Below are positions 8,424 through 18,027 of a stretch of 64,000 nt of DNA, piece by piece. Each line of letters begins with the position of its first letter. Position 1 is the stretch's first letter. This stretch comes from CAZLFA01 sp964558665 (GTDB lineage Bacteria > Desulfobacterota > Syntrophia > Syntrophales > PHBD01), in assembly GCA_964558665.1 (NCBI GenBank), contig CAZLFA010000002.1, positions 62,001 to 126,000 of the forward strand, in the 5' to 3' direction. The position numbers and the translations under genes were made by a program. The notes below the pieces were generated by a model, which ran no database searches, was not told where the DNA came from, and saw only the letters and a list, made by a program, of their open reading frames with translations.

Positions 8424-11123
8424 ATGAGCAAAACAACCTTTAAAATCAATGGCAAAGAAGCAGAATTCAAACCCGGCCAGATGATTCTGGAAGCAGCTCG
8501 TGAAAATGGAATAGAAATACCGACTCTCTGTTTCCTGAAGAACTCGACGCCGACAGGGGCTTGCCGAGTATGCCTCGTAGAGGTTGCCGGCGCCAGATCG
8601 CTGATGGCATCATGTTCGACGCCTGTAACAAACGGCATGGAGGTGTTAACGGACAGCGCCCGTGTGCATCAGACACGTAAGATGGTTGTGGAACTGCTGC
8701 TGGGAAGCGGCAATCACGACTGTATGGTCTGCGAGGCCAATGGAGATTGCCGTCTTCAGGATCTTGCCTATGCGTACGGCATAAAAGAGCAGAAATTCAA
8801 ATCCGATGAACCCCGATACCCGGTGGAGGACCTTAATCCTCTGATCGTCAGAGATTTTTCAAGGTGCATTCTTTGCGGAAGATGCGTCCAGGCGTGCAAT
8901 GAAGTTGTCGCCAACAGGGCGATCAGCTTCGGATACCGGGGCGCAAAAAGCAAAATCGTTACGGGCGGTGACCGGCCCTATCATGACAGTGAATGTGTAT
9001 TCTGCGGCCAGTGCGTTGAAGTATGTCCGGTGGGCGCGCTGACAGAGAAAAAATCAAAAGGACTGGCGCGCACCTGGGAGACTAAAAAGATCAGAACGAC
9101 ATGCCCTTACTGTGGAGTGGGATGTCAGTTATGGCTGCATGTCAAGGATAAGAAAATAGTAAAGGTCACAGCCGTTGAAGATGCGGAGCCGAACAAGGGA
9201 AGGCTTTGCGTCAAGGGAAGGTTCGGCTACGACTTCATCTATTCGGAGGAGAGGCTGAGAACGCCGCTCATACGGGAAAATGGAGGCTTCCGTGAGGCCT
9301 CATGGGATGAAGCGCTGGATCTGGTGGCAGCCAGATTCAAGGAAATCATCGCCAAGCATGGGCCGGATGCAATTGCCGGCGTCAGTTGCGCCAGGAGCAT
9401 CAATGAAGATTCCTATCAGATGCAGAAACTGTTTCGTGCGGTGATCGGTACCAACAATATTGATCACTGCGCGCGTACCTGACACGCTCCCACAGTCGCC
9501 GGTCTGGCGACATCTTTCGGTTCAGGCGCAATGACGAACTCCTTTTCCGATTTTATAAAAGCGAAGATGATCCTGGTGATCGGTTCCAATATGACGGAGG
9601 CCCATCCTGTCGCCGCCACTTTTGTCAAGGATGCAGCCCTGGGAGGCGCTCAGCTTATTGTTGTGGATCCGCGCCGCACGCCGTTGGCCGAACATGCAAA
9701 TCTGCATGTGCCGATAAATGTGGGTTCTGATGTTGCGTTTATAAACGGTGTCATGAACGTCCTCATCAATGAGGATCTGTATGATAAGGAATATGTAGAA
9801 TCCTGCACGGTAGATTTCGATGACCTGAAAGAAAAGGTCATGGAATATCCTCCGGAACGGGCAGCGGAGATAAGCGGCGTCAGCGCCGATATGATTCGCG
9901 ATGTCGCACGCCGTCTGGCTGCGGTGAAGCCGGCAATGCTGATGTACACCCTCGGCATCACGGAGCACATCTGCGGAGTAAACAATGTTATGTCCTGCGC
10001 CAATCTCCAGATGCTGCTCGGCAATGTCGGCTTCGAGTGCGGCGGCGTTAATCCGCTGCGGGGACAGAATAATGTGCAGGGGGCATGCGACATGGGAGCC
10101 CTGCCCAATGTCTTCCCGGGTTATCAGCGGGTTGACAATCCGGAAGCCGGGAAAAAATTCGCCGCCGCGTGGGGTGTGGAGAAGCTCCCTGAAAAACCGG
10201 GAATGATGATGCCCACAATGATGGAAAACCTCGTGACCGGTAAAGTTAAGGCCTTTTACGTCTTTGGAGAAAACCTCGCCAATACGGAGCCGGATATCAG
10301 GCATGTAGAGCATTGTCTCGAATCGGCGGAATTCATGGTCTGCCAGGACATCTTTCCTACAGAGACAACGCGTTTTGCGCATGTAATCCTTCCCGCTGCC
10401 GCATGGAGTGAAAACGAGGGAACTTTTTCAAGCAGTGAAAGACGGGTAAACAGGGTTCGTGCCGCAAGTGATGCACCCGGGCAGGCCAAACCCAACTGGT
10501 GGATCTTCCGGGAACTGGCAAAAAAGATGGGACACAACTGGAAATCAAACAGCGCCAGGGAGATCTGGGACAACGAAGTATCCAAACTGGCGCCGTCCAT
10601 GGCAGGCATAAAATATTCGCGTCTGAAAAGCGATGGCCTCCAGTGGCCGGTACCCGATGAAAAACATAAAGGCACCCCCTATTTGCACAAGGACGGCTGC
10701 TTCACCTGCGGCCTCGGTGTCTTCAAACCTTTGGACTGGATTCCTCCGGCGGAAGTGCCTGATAAGGAATATCCGTTTGTATTGAGTACAGGCAGACGGC
10801 TGTTCCATTATCATACACGCACGCAGACCGGACGCTGCCAGGGATTGAACGATCTCCTGTCTGAAGAGACGGCTGATATCTCATTTGCCGACGCACAAAA
10901 ACTGCGCATAGAACACGGCGAGATGATTTGCGTAAAATCGAGACGGGGAAAGGTGGTTGTCAAGGCAAATGTCACCCCGCAGGTGCCGCCCGGATTGGTC
11001 TGGATGGCTTTTCATTTCCGGGAGGGCTGTGCAAACTGGCTTACCAACCCGGTCTATGACCCGATTACGCAGACCGCAGAATATAAGGCCTGCGCGGTCA
11101 GTCTAGAAAAAGTTACGCAGTAA
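8424..11123 (+). CDS. fdhA: cytoplasmic formate dehydrogenase alpha subunit, selenocysteine-containing, NuoG-like N-terminus
   Basis: One ~899-residue gene read through UGA 9480-9482 as selenocysteine (residue 353): HCART-U-HAPTVAGLATSFG is the invariant formate dehydrogenase active-site context and the frame stays open to TAA 11121-11123. Domains: 2Fe-2S ferredoxin (residues ~1-75, PTGACRVCLVEV), His-Cys cluster (HDCMVCEANGDC), two 4Fe-4S motifs (CILCGRCVQAC, CVFCGQCVEVCPVG), then the bis-MGD oxidoreductase with its own CPYCGVGC cluster. There is no Tat signal, so it is cytoplasmic. It oxidises formate or reduces CO2 and passes electrons along its N-terminal clusters. No partner subunits are adjacent. 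An FmdE gene follows. Confidence 0.95.
9480..9511 (+). promoter_or_regulatory. selenocysteine UGA codon with bSECIS hairpin (fdhA)
   Basis: UGA 9480-9482 is followed by a perfect hairpin GTCGCC (9495-9500) / GGCGAC (9506-9511) with loop GGTCT, 18 bases after the UGA. From memory, a GGUCU loop is also found in the E. coli fdhF SECIS, where it binds SelB. Confidence 0.88.
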
Positions 11124-11140
11124 AAAAGAAACAAAAGCAT

Positions 11141-11174
11141 GCCGCATCTTCGTTAGAGATGCGGCATTTTTTTT
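11141..11174 (+). terminator. intrinsic terminator of fdhA
   Basis: Perfect 9-bp stem GCCGCATCT / AGATGCGGC, 7-base loop, then eight T residues (11167-11174), 18 bp after the fdhA stop. Confidence 0.92.
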
Positions 11175-11332
11175 CTTTGCATTAGCCCGGATATAGCATA
11201 TATGACATGCATAGTTCAGCGGATGAAGTGAGGTGTCCCGGTTTTAAAGACGGATGATGCCGATAAACCCCTCACTGTGTGAGATGTCGGGTTAATCTTT
11301 ATGAAAACAAATAAGAGAGGAATTCCCATTCT

Positions 11333-11905
11333 ATGAAAATTGGCACCTATTCATATGAAGAGTACATGAAAATCGTAAAATCTTTTCACGGCAGTACGGC
11401 GCCGGGGCTCATGATAGGCGGTTTTATCGTCGATCTGGCGCTGAAGAACCTTCCGGAGGGTGAATTTTTCGATGCCATATGCGAAACACCCGTATGCCTT
11501 CCCGATGCCATTCAGCTACTCACACCCTGCACTACAGGCAACGGATGGATGCAGGTTTTCGATTTCGGGCGGTATGCCGTGACCCTGTATGAAAAGACGG
11601 GCGGCGAGGGGGTGCGCGTCTACCTCGATATGGAAAAGCTCAAGAAGTGGCCGGAAGTCTATAGCTGGTTTATGAAACTGAAGCCCAAAAGAGAACAAAA
11701 TGCCGAGCTGTTGTTTGGACAGATCAAGGAGGCGGGGCATAATCTGTTGAGTATCCAGCGCGTCCGTGTGGAGCCTGAGAAACTGGCGAGACAGAAGATG
11801 GGGAAGGTTGCTGTTTGCCCTGCATGCGGCGAGGCTTATCCCGTAAGGGACGGCGAGCGCTGCCGCCCATGCGCCGGGGAGTCGCCATATCTCAAAAGCG
11901 TTTAA
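11333..11905 (+). CDS. FmdE-family protein with C-terminal zinc ribbon
   Basis: 190 aa. FmdE domain with FHGSTAPGLMIGGF (usual form FHGHxCPG, so His and Cys are replaced by Ser and Ala), ETPVCLPDAIQLLTPCTTGNGWM and DFGRYAVTLYEK. The C-terminal ribbon is CPACGEAYPVRDGERCRPC. It follows the selenocysteine formate dehydrogenase after its terminator, so it is separately transcribed; its placement still suggests a role in metal or cofactor handling for that enzyme. It is clearly a paralogue of the FmdE at 3.4-4.1 kb, but the altered first motif implies a different or lost metal site. Confidence 0.85.
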   Translation: MKIGTYSYEEYMKIVKSFHGSTAPGLMIGGFIVDLALKNLPEGEFFDAICETPVCLPDAIQLLTPCTTGNGWMQVFDFGRYAVTLYEKTGGEGVRVYLDMEKLKKWPEVYSWFMKLKPKREQNAELLFGQIKEAGHNLLSIQRVRVEPEKLARQKMGKVAVCPACGEAYPVRDGERCRPCAGESPYLKSV

Positions 11906-12038
11906 AAATGGCGTTTGAGAAATATTGAGGATGTGATATTATTTTCGTGACTGATCCTTAAGCGGTTTCCGATTCGGAGACAGACAGTTCCGGCATCCGG
12001 CATTTCCACATAGAAACCGAAACGATGAAGGGCAGATC

Positions 12039-12938
12039 ATGGCTCAGATGGATGAAAACAGCGAAGACTCATTCTCTTTTCTCAAGGGGGAAAGCAGCCG
12101 CCGTGATAAATTGAAAAGAATCAGAGAATTGCTGACAATCCTGGCGATGCTGATTCTTACAACGGTTCTTAATTATTTTCTGGAAAGGTTCATCCAGCCA
12201 TCCTCACTCGTCTTTGTTTACCTGGTCCCGACTATTGCCGGCGCTATTTTCTTCGGAAACTGGGCTTCCATATTGTCGTTTACATGCGGGTTCGTGGTAT
12301 TCGATTTCTGGTTTGTCGAGCCGTATTATTCTCTGCATATCTCAAAGCCGCAGGATATATATAATGTTACAGTCTATTTCACGATAGCGGCGCTGATTAC
12401 CTATCTTATAAACATCGTACGCCGTCAGAACGCATTTCTGAAAAACCGGATAGACAGGGTTTCACTTATCGAAGACATGAGCAAGGACTTCCTGTGGCTG
12501 ATTCCTCTGGATCGTCCGGGATCGGACATGGAGCTGTCCGACTCATTGCGGACCAGGGTCTTAAGCCAGTTGGGACACCTTGTGCTTAAATATACGACCA
12601 TGATCATGAATGTGCCGGCAATCGTCTTTTTCAGAGATGAAGATGAAACGCTCAAGATATGGGCAAAGAACAGTCTCGTTGAGATTACGGAAAAGGAGAG
12701 GGCGGCTGCTAACTGGACACTCAGCAGCGGTGAGGTCTCCGGATCCGGTACTAATACCAATGCCGATACGCCCTATTTCTTTATGCCGATGTCATCTGTG
12801 GAGAAGGTAATAGGCGTGCTTGGCATCCGGTTTAATTCCAAGGATCTTTTCCCGGAACAGCGCCGGCTTCTGGGAACCGTATCCAATCTGGCAACTATCG
12901 TTGCGTCCAGGTGGATGAACGGAAATAAGGATTCGTAA
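12039..12938 (+). CDS. KdpD-like membrane sensor (DUF4118 membrane domain plus GAF), no kinase domain
   Basis: 299 aa. Residues ~28-135 hold four hydrophobic segments typical of the KdpD/DUF4118 membrane domain (LTILAMLILTTVLNYFLERF, VYLVPTIAGAIFFGNWASIL, GFVVFDFWFVEPYYSL, YFTIAALITYLI). A linker and a GAF-like domain (~165-295, ending LLGTVSNLATIVASRWM) follow. No HisKA or ATPase boxes are present, so it cannot autophosphorylate; it may be a sensor or adaptor acting with a kinase in trans. It is convergent with the trehalose operon. Confidence 0.72.
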   Translation: MAQMDENSEDSFSFLKGESSRRDKLKRIRELLTILAMLILTTVLNYFLERFIQPSSLVFVYLVPTIAGAIFFGNWASILSFTCGFVVFDFWFVEPYYSLHISKPQDIYNVTVYFTIAALITYLINIVRRQNAFLKNRIDRVSLIEDMSKDFLWLIPLDRPGSDMELSDSLRTRVLSQLGHLVLKYTTMIMNVPAIVFFRDEDETLKIWAKNSLVEITEKERAAANWTLSSGEVSGSGTNTNADTPYFFMPMSSVEKVIGVLGIRFNSKDLFPEQRRLLGTVSNLATIVASRWMNGNKDS

Positions 12939-12988
12939 CATGCTGTGATGCATGCGGGACAGAACACGCACCGGCAATGCGCACGTGA

Positions 12989-14461
12989 TCATGTTTTTAA
13001 CATCCCCGCCATGTTGTGCAGCCATTTACGGACTTGCGTAAAGATAAGAAAGCTCTCATGCACTCTCCTCTGGGCGTTGCGACCGAAAAAGTCCCGTTCC
13101 TTCGTATTGGAGAGCATCCGGTACAGGTTGTCGCTGATCTCTAGATGATCCGACGGGTTCTTCGTCAGAATGCCGTCCATCTCATCTCTTATCTGCTGTT
13201 GCAAACCGCAGGCGGTAGTTCCCAGCACCGGCACTCTCTTCCACATGGCCTCCGTGGCCGTCAGTCCGAAACCCTCCCTCAGTGAATTCTGGACAACGAC
13301 GGTGGAACATCTTTGAACGGCGTTGACCATCAGGTGATTCTGTTTGCTCGATGCCATCGGCAGAACAAGCAGGGCAATATCCTCCTGCTCTTCCGGTTTC
13401 AGGTCTAAAAAGATGTCGCAAAGCTCTCTGAGAACTGTCTGTCCTTCCGGGTCATCCTGTATGGACTTGGGGTCGGGGCCGGCCAGGATCAGTTGGATGA
13501 TCTCCAGTCTCCTCAAGTCGCGTTTCTTTATCTGATGCCGTTTTTCCTTGAATGTACGCTTCATGTACACGAAGGCTTCAAGAAGCGGTTTCCAGCCTTT
13601 AAGATTGTCCCATCGGGAAATCTGGCTGATGATCGGTCGGTAAAGCAACCCGAGAGGGATTCCCTCATTGGCCGGCAGAAAGGTGCCGCCCGGCTGCAGA
13701 CGAAGAGCCTTATGCCGCCATGGTGGTGTCAAGACCGGATGAGGAGTATTGATGAGACCTGCATTACTCAGAATGCCGACAAGTTTATGCGTTGAAAAGT
13801 CACGGTTTTTATGACTGAGAGGATCGATTGCCGGATGAATAATGGAAGACCTGCCTGCCAGAAAGGGAGGAATATATTCAGGTGCGGAGAAAACTGCGTG
13901 ATCGTATGTCCCGGCATCGTCCTTGAGGAATTCCCATGCTGCATTTGTCTCAGGGGTCTGCATATCGAGACCTATGTGGCAACGCCAGATCGCAGGCATG
14001 CCGATTCTGCGTTTAAGTTCTGCGCCGGCGCCGAGAGGTTGAGGATCGTGTACGATGAGGATGTCCTCATTCGAGATAATTCGCGATAAATCATCTGCCG
14101 TTTCGATGCTCTCCTTTTTGTAGATATCACTGTCTTCCCGTGAGAAAAAGGGTTCTCCAAAACCATGAATGAGATTGTGGATGCGTTTTGTGAGAATGAA
14201 AAAGCGTCTTTCACTGCTGCCCATTACCAGCCATCCGATGTTTACCCCCAGCTCACGCAGGATTGCGATCAGATTGGGCAGCATTTCCGCCACTCCTCCA
14301 CCTTCCGCCGTTGAATTCAGCATCCAAACTCTTCTGCCTTTTAAATGAGGGACCAGCAACTGCGCCTCGCGCCTGAGTTCACGAACATGGTCTACCAAGT
14401 GTGCATAGCTTTCGTAATCCTTAAGCCTCTTTTTTATTCTAATATTAACGGTCCTAATCAT
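12989..14461 (-). CDS. treT: GT4 glycosyltransferase, TreT-like trehalose synthase
   Basis: 490 aa. The N-terminal half has VWMLNSTAEGGGVAEMLPNL, the Gly-rich start typical of trehalose glycosyltransferring synthase (TreT), and a FFILTKRIHNLIHG segment. The C-terminal half has the GT4 sugar-nucleotide motif NSLREGFGLTATEAMWKRVPVL (EX7E). TreT joins NDP-glucose and glucose to make trehalose. It is the third gene of an otsA-otsB-treT operon, 18 bp after otsB, giving a second possible route to trehalose. The function is by family resemblance; a different acceptor is possible. Confidence 0.78.
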   Translation of the reverse strand: MIRTVNIRIKKRLKDYESYAHLVDHVRELRREAQLLVPHLKGRRVWMLNSTAEGGGVAEMLPNLIAILRELGVNIGWLVMGSSERRFFILTKRIHNLIHGFGEPFFSREDSDIYKKESIETADDLSRIISNEDILIVHDPQPLGAGAELKRRIGMPAIWRCHIGLDMQTPETNAAWEFLKDDAGTYDHAVFSAPEYIPPFLAGRSSIIHPAIDPLSHKNRDFSTHKLVGILSNAGLINTPHPVLTPPWRHKALRLQPGGTFLPANEGIPLGLLYRPIISQISRWDNLKGWKPLLEAFVYMKRTFKEKRHQIKKRDLRRLEIIQLILAGPDPKSIQDDPEGQTVLRELCDIFLDLKPEEQEDIALLVLPMASSKQNHLMVNAVQRCSTVVVQNSLREGFGLTATEAMWKRVPVLGTTACGLQQQIRDEMDGILTKNPSDHLEISDNLYRMLSNTKERDFFGRNAQRRVHESFLIFTQVRKWLHNMAGMLKT

Positions 14462-14479
14462 AGATCACCTCATAAACGG

Positions 14480-15295
14480 TTAATGATCTGTATGGTCGGC
14501 ATTATCACTGCTGATCTGCGTTTTTGCGAGAGCCCGGTTGATCTCTTTGAGCAGCCCGGCCATTTCCTCCTGATCGTGAAGAATATAGCGAGCTCGTGTC
14601 TCTTTCTCATTTCCCACGCGCACGGTGAATAGATTGTCACCCGCCAGCTTGAACACATCTTCGTCGGTATCATCGTCACCGGCAAACAGGCCCTTCTGAC
14701 ACCCGGATTGCTGTAGCAGGTGCAGGATCGCCACTCCTTTGTCAGGTGCGGATTCAGGAATGAGATTTTCTACATATTTACCGCTTACACGTCTGGGACG
14801 GGGGGCAAGCATACGTATGATGCGGAGCAGCATGAGATTAACAGCCTTTTTGTCCCGTGCTCGGCGATAATGTATTGATACCGTGGATCCCTTGTTTTCG
14901 ATTACCACGTCTGAACTGTCGGCGACGGGTATCGTAGCCCTCAACTGCTTCTCCCAGTTGACGCCGATGCGGATGAATTCCTTTTCGCTTGCCTTCCATC
15001 CGGGGAGTCCTTCCGCGCCGTGATTTCCGATCAGATACGCCGGGGAAAATCCCAGGTGGCGCTGAGCATCCGCCCTGGAACGGCCGGTAATGACGGCAAT
15101 CTTTGCCGTACTGTTTAATTCCGTAAGCTCACCGAGAATCGGTTCCGGCACGCTTATCTCCGCGGGATTGTCGACAATCGGAGCAAGCGTTCCGTCGAGA
15201 TCAAAGGCGAAAAGCGTATTTAGATCTGTGAAGACGCGCAGAGCGGCCAGCCCTGATCCGGTAAAAAGGTATTGCGAATCATTCCATTTTTTCAT
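14480..15295 (-). CDS. otsB: trehalose-6-phosphate phosphatase
   Basis: 271 aa HAD-superfamily phosphatase. Motif I LFAFDLDGTLAPI (nucleophile Asp), motif II AVITGRSRADAQRHLG, YLIGNHGAEG, and motif IV GLFAGDDDTDEDVFK are intact. Start ATG overlaps the otsA stop by 4 bp (ATGA), so the two are coupled. It removes phosphate from trehalose-6-phosphate made by the neighbouring synthase. Confidence 0.95.
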   Translation of the reverse strand: MKKWNDSQYLFTGSGLAALRVFTDLNTLFAFDLDGTLAPIVDNPAEISVPEPILGELTELNSTAKIAVITGRSRADAQRHLGFSPAYLIGNHGAEGLPGWKASEKEFIRIGVNWEKQLRATIPVADSSDVVIENKGSTVSIHYRRARDKKAVNLMLLRIIRMLAPRPRRVSGKYVENLIPESAPDKGVAILHLLQQSGCQKGLFAGDDDTDEDVFKLAGDNLFTVRVGNEKETRARYILHDQEEMAGLLKEINRALAKTQISSDNADHTDH

Positions 15296-17550
15296 ACGGG
15301 TCTGCCTATTCTTGCAGCGAGCTTCTCCCGGTTTCTGATACGGGCTGCATCGAGAAGCATCTTGCCCGCCCAGCGAAAAACATTGAAATCGCGCACCATT
15401 GCACGCATGCTGCGCATTCTCTCCTGTTGTTCAAACCCGGGCATTGTGAGTGCCCTGTACAGTGCTTCGGCAGTCTGTTCTATATGATACGGATTTACTA
15501 TGATAGCCTCGTACAACTCGTGCGCCGCCCCTGTAAACTGGCTGAGAACGAGTACACCCTTTTCATCGTCACGAGAGGCGACGTACTCTTTCGCCACAAG
15601 ATTCATCCCGTCATGCAGACTGGTGACAACGCAGACATCAGCAGCCCGGTAGTATCGGATTATTTCTTCCTGATCGTGGTGCTCGACTTTAAGTATGATC
15701 GGGCAATAGGATTCGCTGGAAAATCGCATGTTGATTTTTGCTGCCAGGGAACGAACACGGGCATCGAAGGATTGATAGTCTTCAAGCGCGGAGCGCGACG
15801 GAGCGGCGATCTGAATGAATGTAAATTTTCCCACCATTTCCGGATACAACTCCAGGAGGCGCTCCACTGCCCGGAGGCGTTCCAGGATACCTTTTGTATA
15901 ATCGAGCCTGTCGACACCGAGTCCGATCAAACGGTTTTCGTCAAGATTCAAAGAACTCAGCACTTCAGCGCGGCATTCTTCTATGGAAAGCTTCTCCTGC
16001 TGCCAGGGCTGCCATTGTATGGAGATGGGATAACTTTCCACAAGTGTCAGCTTGCCGCCGTGCGAGATTGTAGATGATGCATGCTCTATTCGCGTTTCCA
16101 GATAACGGTCTACAGTCTCCAGGAAGTTCTTGCAGTGATGGGGTGTATGAAACCCCAGAATGGTGCTGCCCAGCATCCCCCGCAGGATTTCCTCACGCCA
16201 TGGACAGATGCCGAAGGATTCGGGATTCGGCCAGGGGATATGCCAGAAGGTTATCACCGTCGCTTTGGGAAGGGCTTTGGTTATCATTCCAGGTAGGAGC
16301 GAGAAGTGATAATCCTGCACGAGCACTACGGGATCTTCCCTGTTGGCTTCTTTTATGACGGCATCGGCAAACCGCTGATTTACCAGCGCATAATGTCCCC
16401 AATCGTCAGTGCGGAATATTGGTCTGACATGTGCAATGTGACATAACGGCCACAATCCCTCATTTGCAAAACCATAATAATAACCGTTTTCTTCTTCTCT
16501 GGTGAGCCAGATCCTTCGTAGCTGATACTCATTAAGTTCCGGGGGAACAAATATGCGGTCATTTTTATCCACAACCTCACGGTCAGCAGTGCCGCTGCCA
16601 TGGGCTATCCATATTCCAGAACAGGCTCTCATGACTGGTTCGACTGCCGTGACCAGCCCGCTTGCCGGTCTCTGTATCTCAATCCCGTTTTTCCCTTTTA
16701 TATGGATATAAGGTTCCCTGTTTGAAACGACAAGGATCTGGTCGCCGGTCAATTCCCTGTGCAGCAGATCACGCAGGGTGTCCGGTGTCCACTGCATCGT
16801 CACATCATCGGCAAATCTCCGATCCTGCTCCATATTGCGCAAAAGTGTGCGAAGATCACCGACCAAAGGCTGCAATTCGGGGTTTGGAGGAAGTGAAAAA
16901 GGCTGAAGGAGATTGTCTCCGCGTAGTAAGGCCCGTACTCCATCCATCCAGCCTTTCCAGCTCAAGTGTGCCACCAGTACAGTGATAATAGACGTTACAA
17001 TTCCCAGCAATGCAAAAAGGACAATGACGTACTTTCGTGTGTCTGCACTGCGAAGCTCAACAAAGCTCATGTCATGGACAAGAATAAGAGAACCGGAGGA
17101 CATGTCGCCATAATGAACGGTATTAACAGAGACATGAACGAGGCCCTGTGGCAGTTTGACCAGGGAATGCAGTTCATCCGGTGATGTTGTAGTAGGAAGC
17201 TTACAGCCGAGATCACGAGGAAATGTCGGAGTGCCGTATATGAGTTTTCCTTCTTTACTGCAATAACCGATTGCATAAAGCCGTTCATCTTTGATGGCAT
17301 TTGCGAAAAGAGCGTTTACCTTTATCCTGTTGCCCTGTTCAAGAAATTCACTCAACGGTTCCTGAAGAGTGCTGGAAATAAGTTTTGAGCGGATATCAAG
17401 ATCACGGACAAACCAGCGTAGGGTTAATCTTTCCATGAGAGGAACCACTGCATAGGCGAGCAGTGTCAGCGCCAGTATGAGAGGGATAACGAAACGGAGA
17501 GAGAGACGCAAAGACCGGAATAGATTTATTGCCGATAACGGGGCTTTCAT
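15292..17550 (-). CDS. otsA: trehalose-6-phosphate synthase fused to an N-terminal membrane sensor-like region
   Basis: 752 aa, about 270 longer than a usual OtsA. Residues ~17-40 and ~175-200 are transmembrane segments bracketing a ~135-residue periplasmic domain, followed by a short HAMP-like linker. From ~residue 275 the GT20 catalytic domain runs: SNREPYIH, SGLVTAVEP, GIWIAHGSGTADRE, VLVQDYHFSLLP, ITFWHIPWP, LGFHTPHHC, GVDRLDYTKGI and LHDGMNLVAKEYVA. It makes trehalose-6-phosphate from NDP-glucose and glucose-6-phosphate. ATG 17550 follows AAAGGA with a 6-base gap. The fusion suggests trehalose synthesis is tied directly to an envelope signal. Confidence 0.93.
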   Translation of the reverse strand: MKAPLSAINLFRSLRLSLRFVIPLILALTLLAYAVVPLMERLTLRWFVRDLDIRSKLISSTLQEPLSEFLEQGNRIKVNALFANAIKDERLYAIGYCSKEGKLIYGTPTFPRDLGCKLPTTTSPDELHSLVKLPQGLVHVSVNTVHYGDMSSGSLILVHDMSFVELRSADTRKYVIVLFALLGIVTSIITVLVAHLSWKGWMDGVRALLRGDNLLQPFSLPPNPELQPLVGDLRTLLRNMEQDRRFADDVTMQWTPDTLRDLLHRELTGDQILVVSNREPYIHIKGKNGIEIQRPASGLVTAVEPVMRACSGIWIAHGSGTADREVVDKNDRIFVPPELNEYQLRRIWLTREEENGYYYGFANEGLWPLCHIAHVRPIFRTDDWGHYALVNQRFADAVIKEANREDPVVLVQDYHFSLLPGMITKALPKATVITFWHIPWPNPESFGICPWREEILRGMLGSTILGFHTPHHCKNFLETVDRYLETRIEHASSTISHGGKLTLVESYPISIQWQPWQQEKLSIEECRAEVLSSLNLDENRLIGLGVDRLDYTKGILERLRAVERLLELYPEMVGKFTFIQIAAPSRSALEDYQSFDARVRSLAAKINMRFSSESYCPIILKVEHHDQEEIIRYYRAADVCVVTSLHDGMNLVAKEYVASRDDEKGVLVLSQFTGAAHELYEAIIVNPYHIEQTAEALYRALTMPGFEQQERMRSMRAMVRDFNVFRWAGKMLLDAARIRNREKLAARIGRPV

Positions 17551-18027
17551 AAAGAATCCTTTTGCAACTGTCTGCTACGCTGTCCATAAAATTCCGGATA
17601 TGAAGGGCATAATGACCGCAATGAGATTTTTGTTGCCAAAAAAAGCCATCCGGATGAGTATCAACTGTTGGCCCGACTGATCTGCAACTCCTTCACAGAC
17701 TTTCTAATTGCTTGTGGACATCTTTAGATTGCTATTTAAATTTCAAGACTCTTTTTTATCTTGGCAGTACCCAGTAAATAAATACAGAGCAGGGCTCTAT
17801 GCCAGAGATTGAAGGAGGGTTATTTTGAACCTGTCCCTGCTCTGTTTTTCTATCGGTTGTCGTGCAAATTGTATTTGTCGGCTATTCTCCTGTGTCTTAC
17901 AAGCGCCACCGGACATGTTGCATCTCTTGTTGCCCTGTCGGCTGCATCACCAGGAAGATTGTTCACTAAACCGGTTCTGCTGTGTGTGCCGATCATGAAA
18001 AGTAAAAAATCTGGATTTCATAATGTT
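17551..18027. other. 477-bp intergenic region with a structured, T-tailed element (17785-17849)
   Basis: No convincing gene. Bases 17785-17794 (CAGAGCAGGG) pair perfectly with 17835-17844 (CCCTGCTCTG), followed by TTTTT. The 40-base interior can form two further hairpins, CTCT/AGAG and GGTT/AACC, giving a three-way junction. It could be a small RNA with its terminator or only a terminator. The frame over 17809-18225 on the plus strand has no family resemblance and was not accepted. Confidence 0.4.

Noticed and set aside
9480..9482. Stop codon splitting the cytoplasmic formate dehydrogenase gene
   Set aside because: The UGA is in the invariant Sec context before HAPTVAGL and is followed by a bSECIS hairpin; read as selenocysteine, as are those at 26515-26517 and 31385-31387.
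11191..11210. Fourth formate-dehydrogenase operator before the FmdE gene
   Set aside because: Only 11 of 16 positions match; one arm is poor. Mentioned in the operator finding but not annotated.
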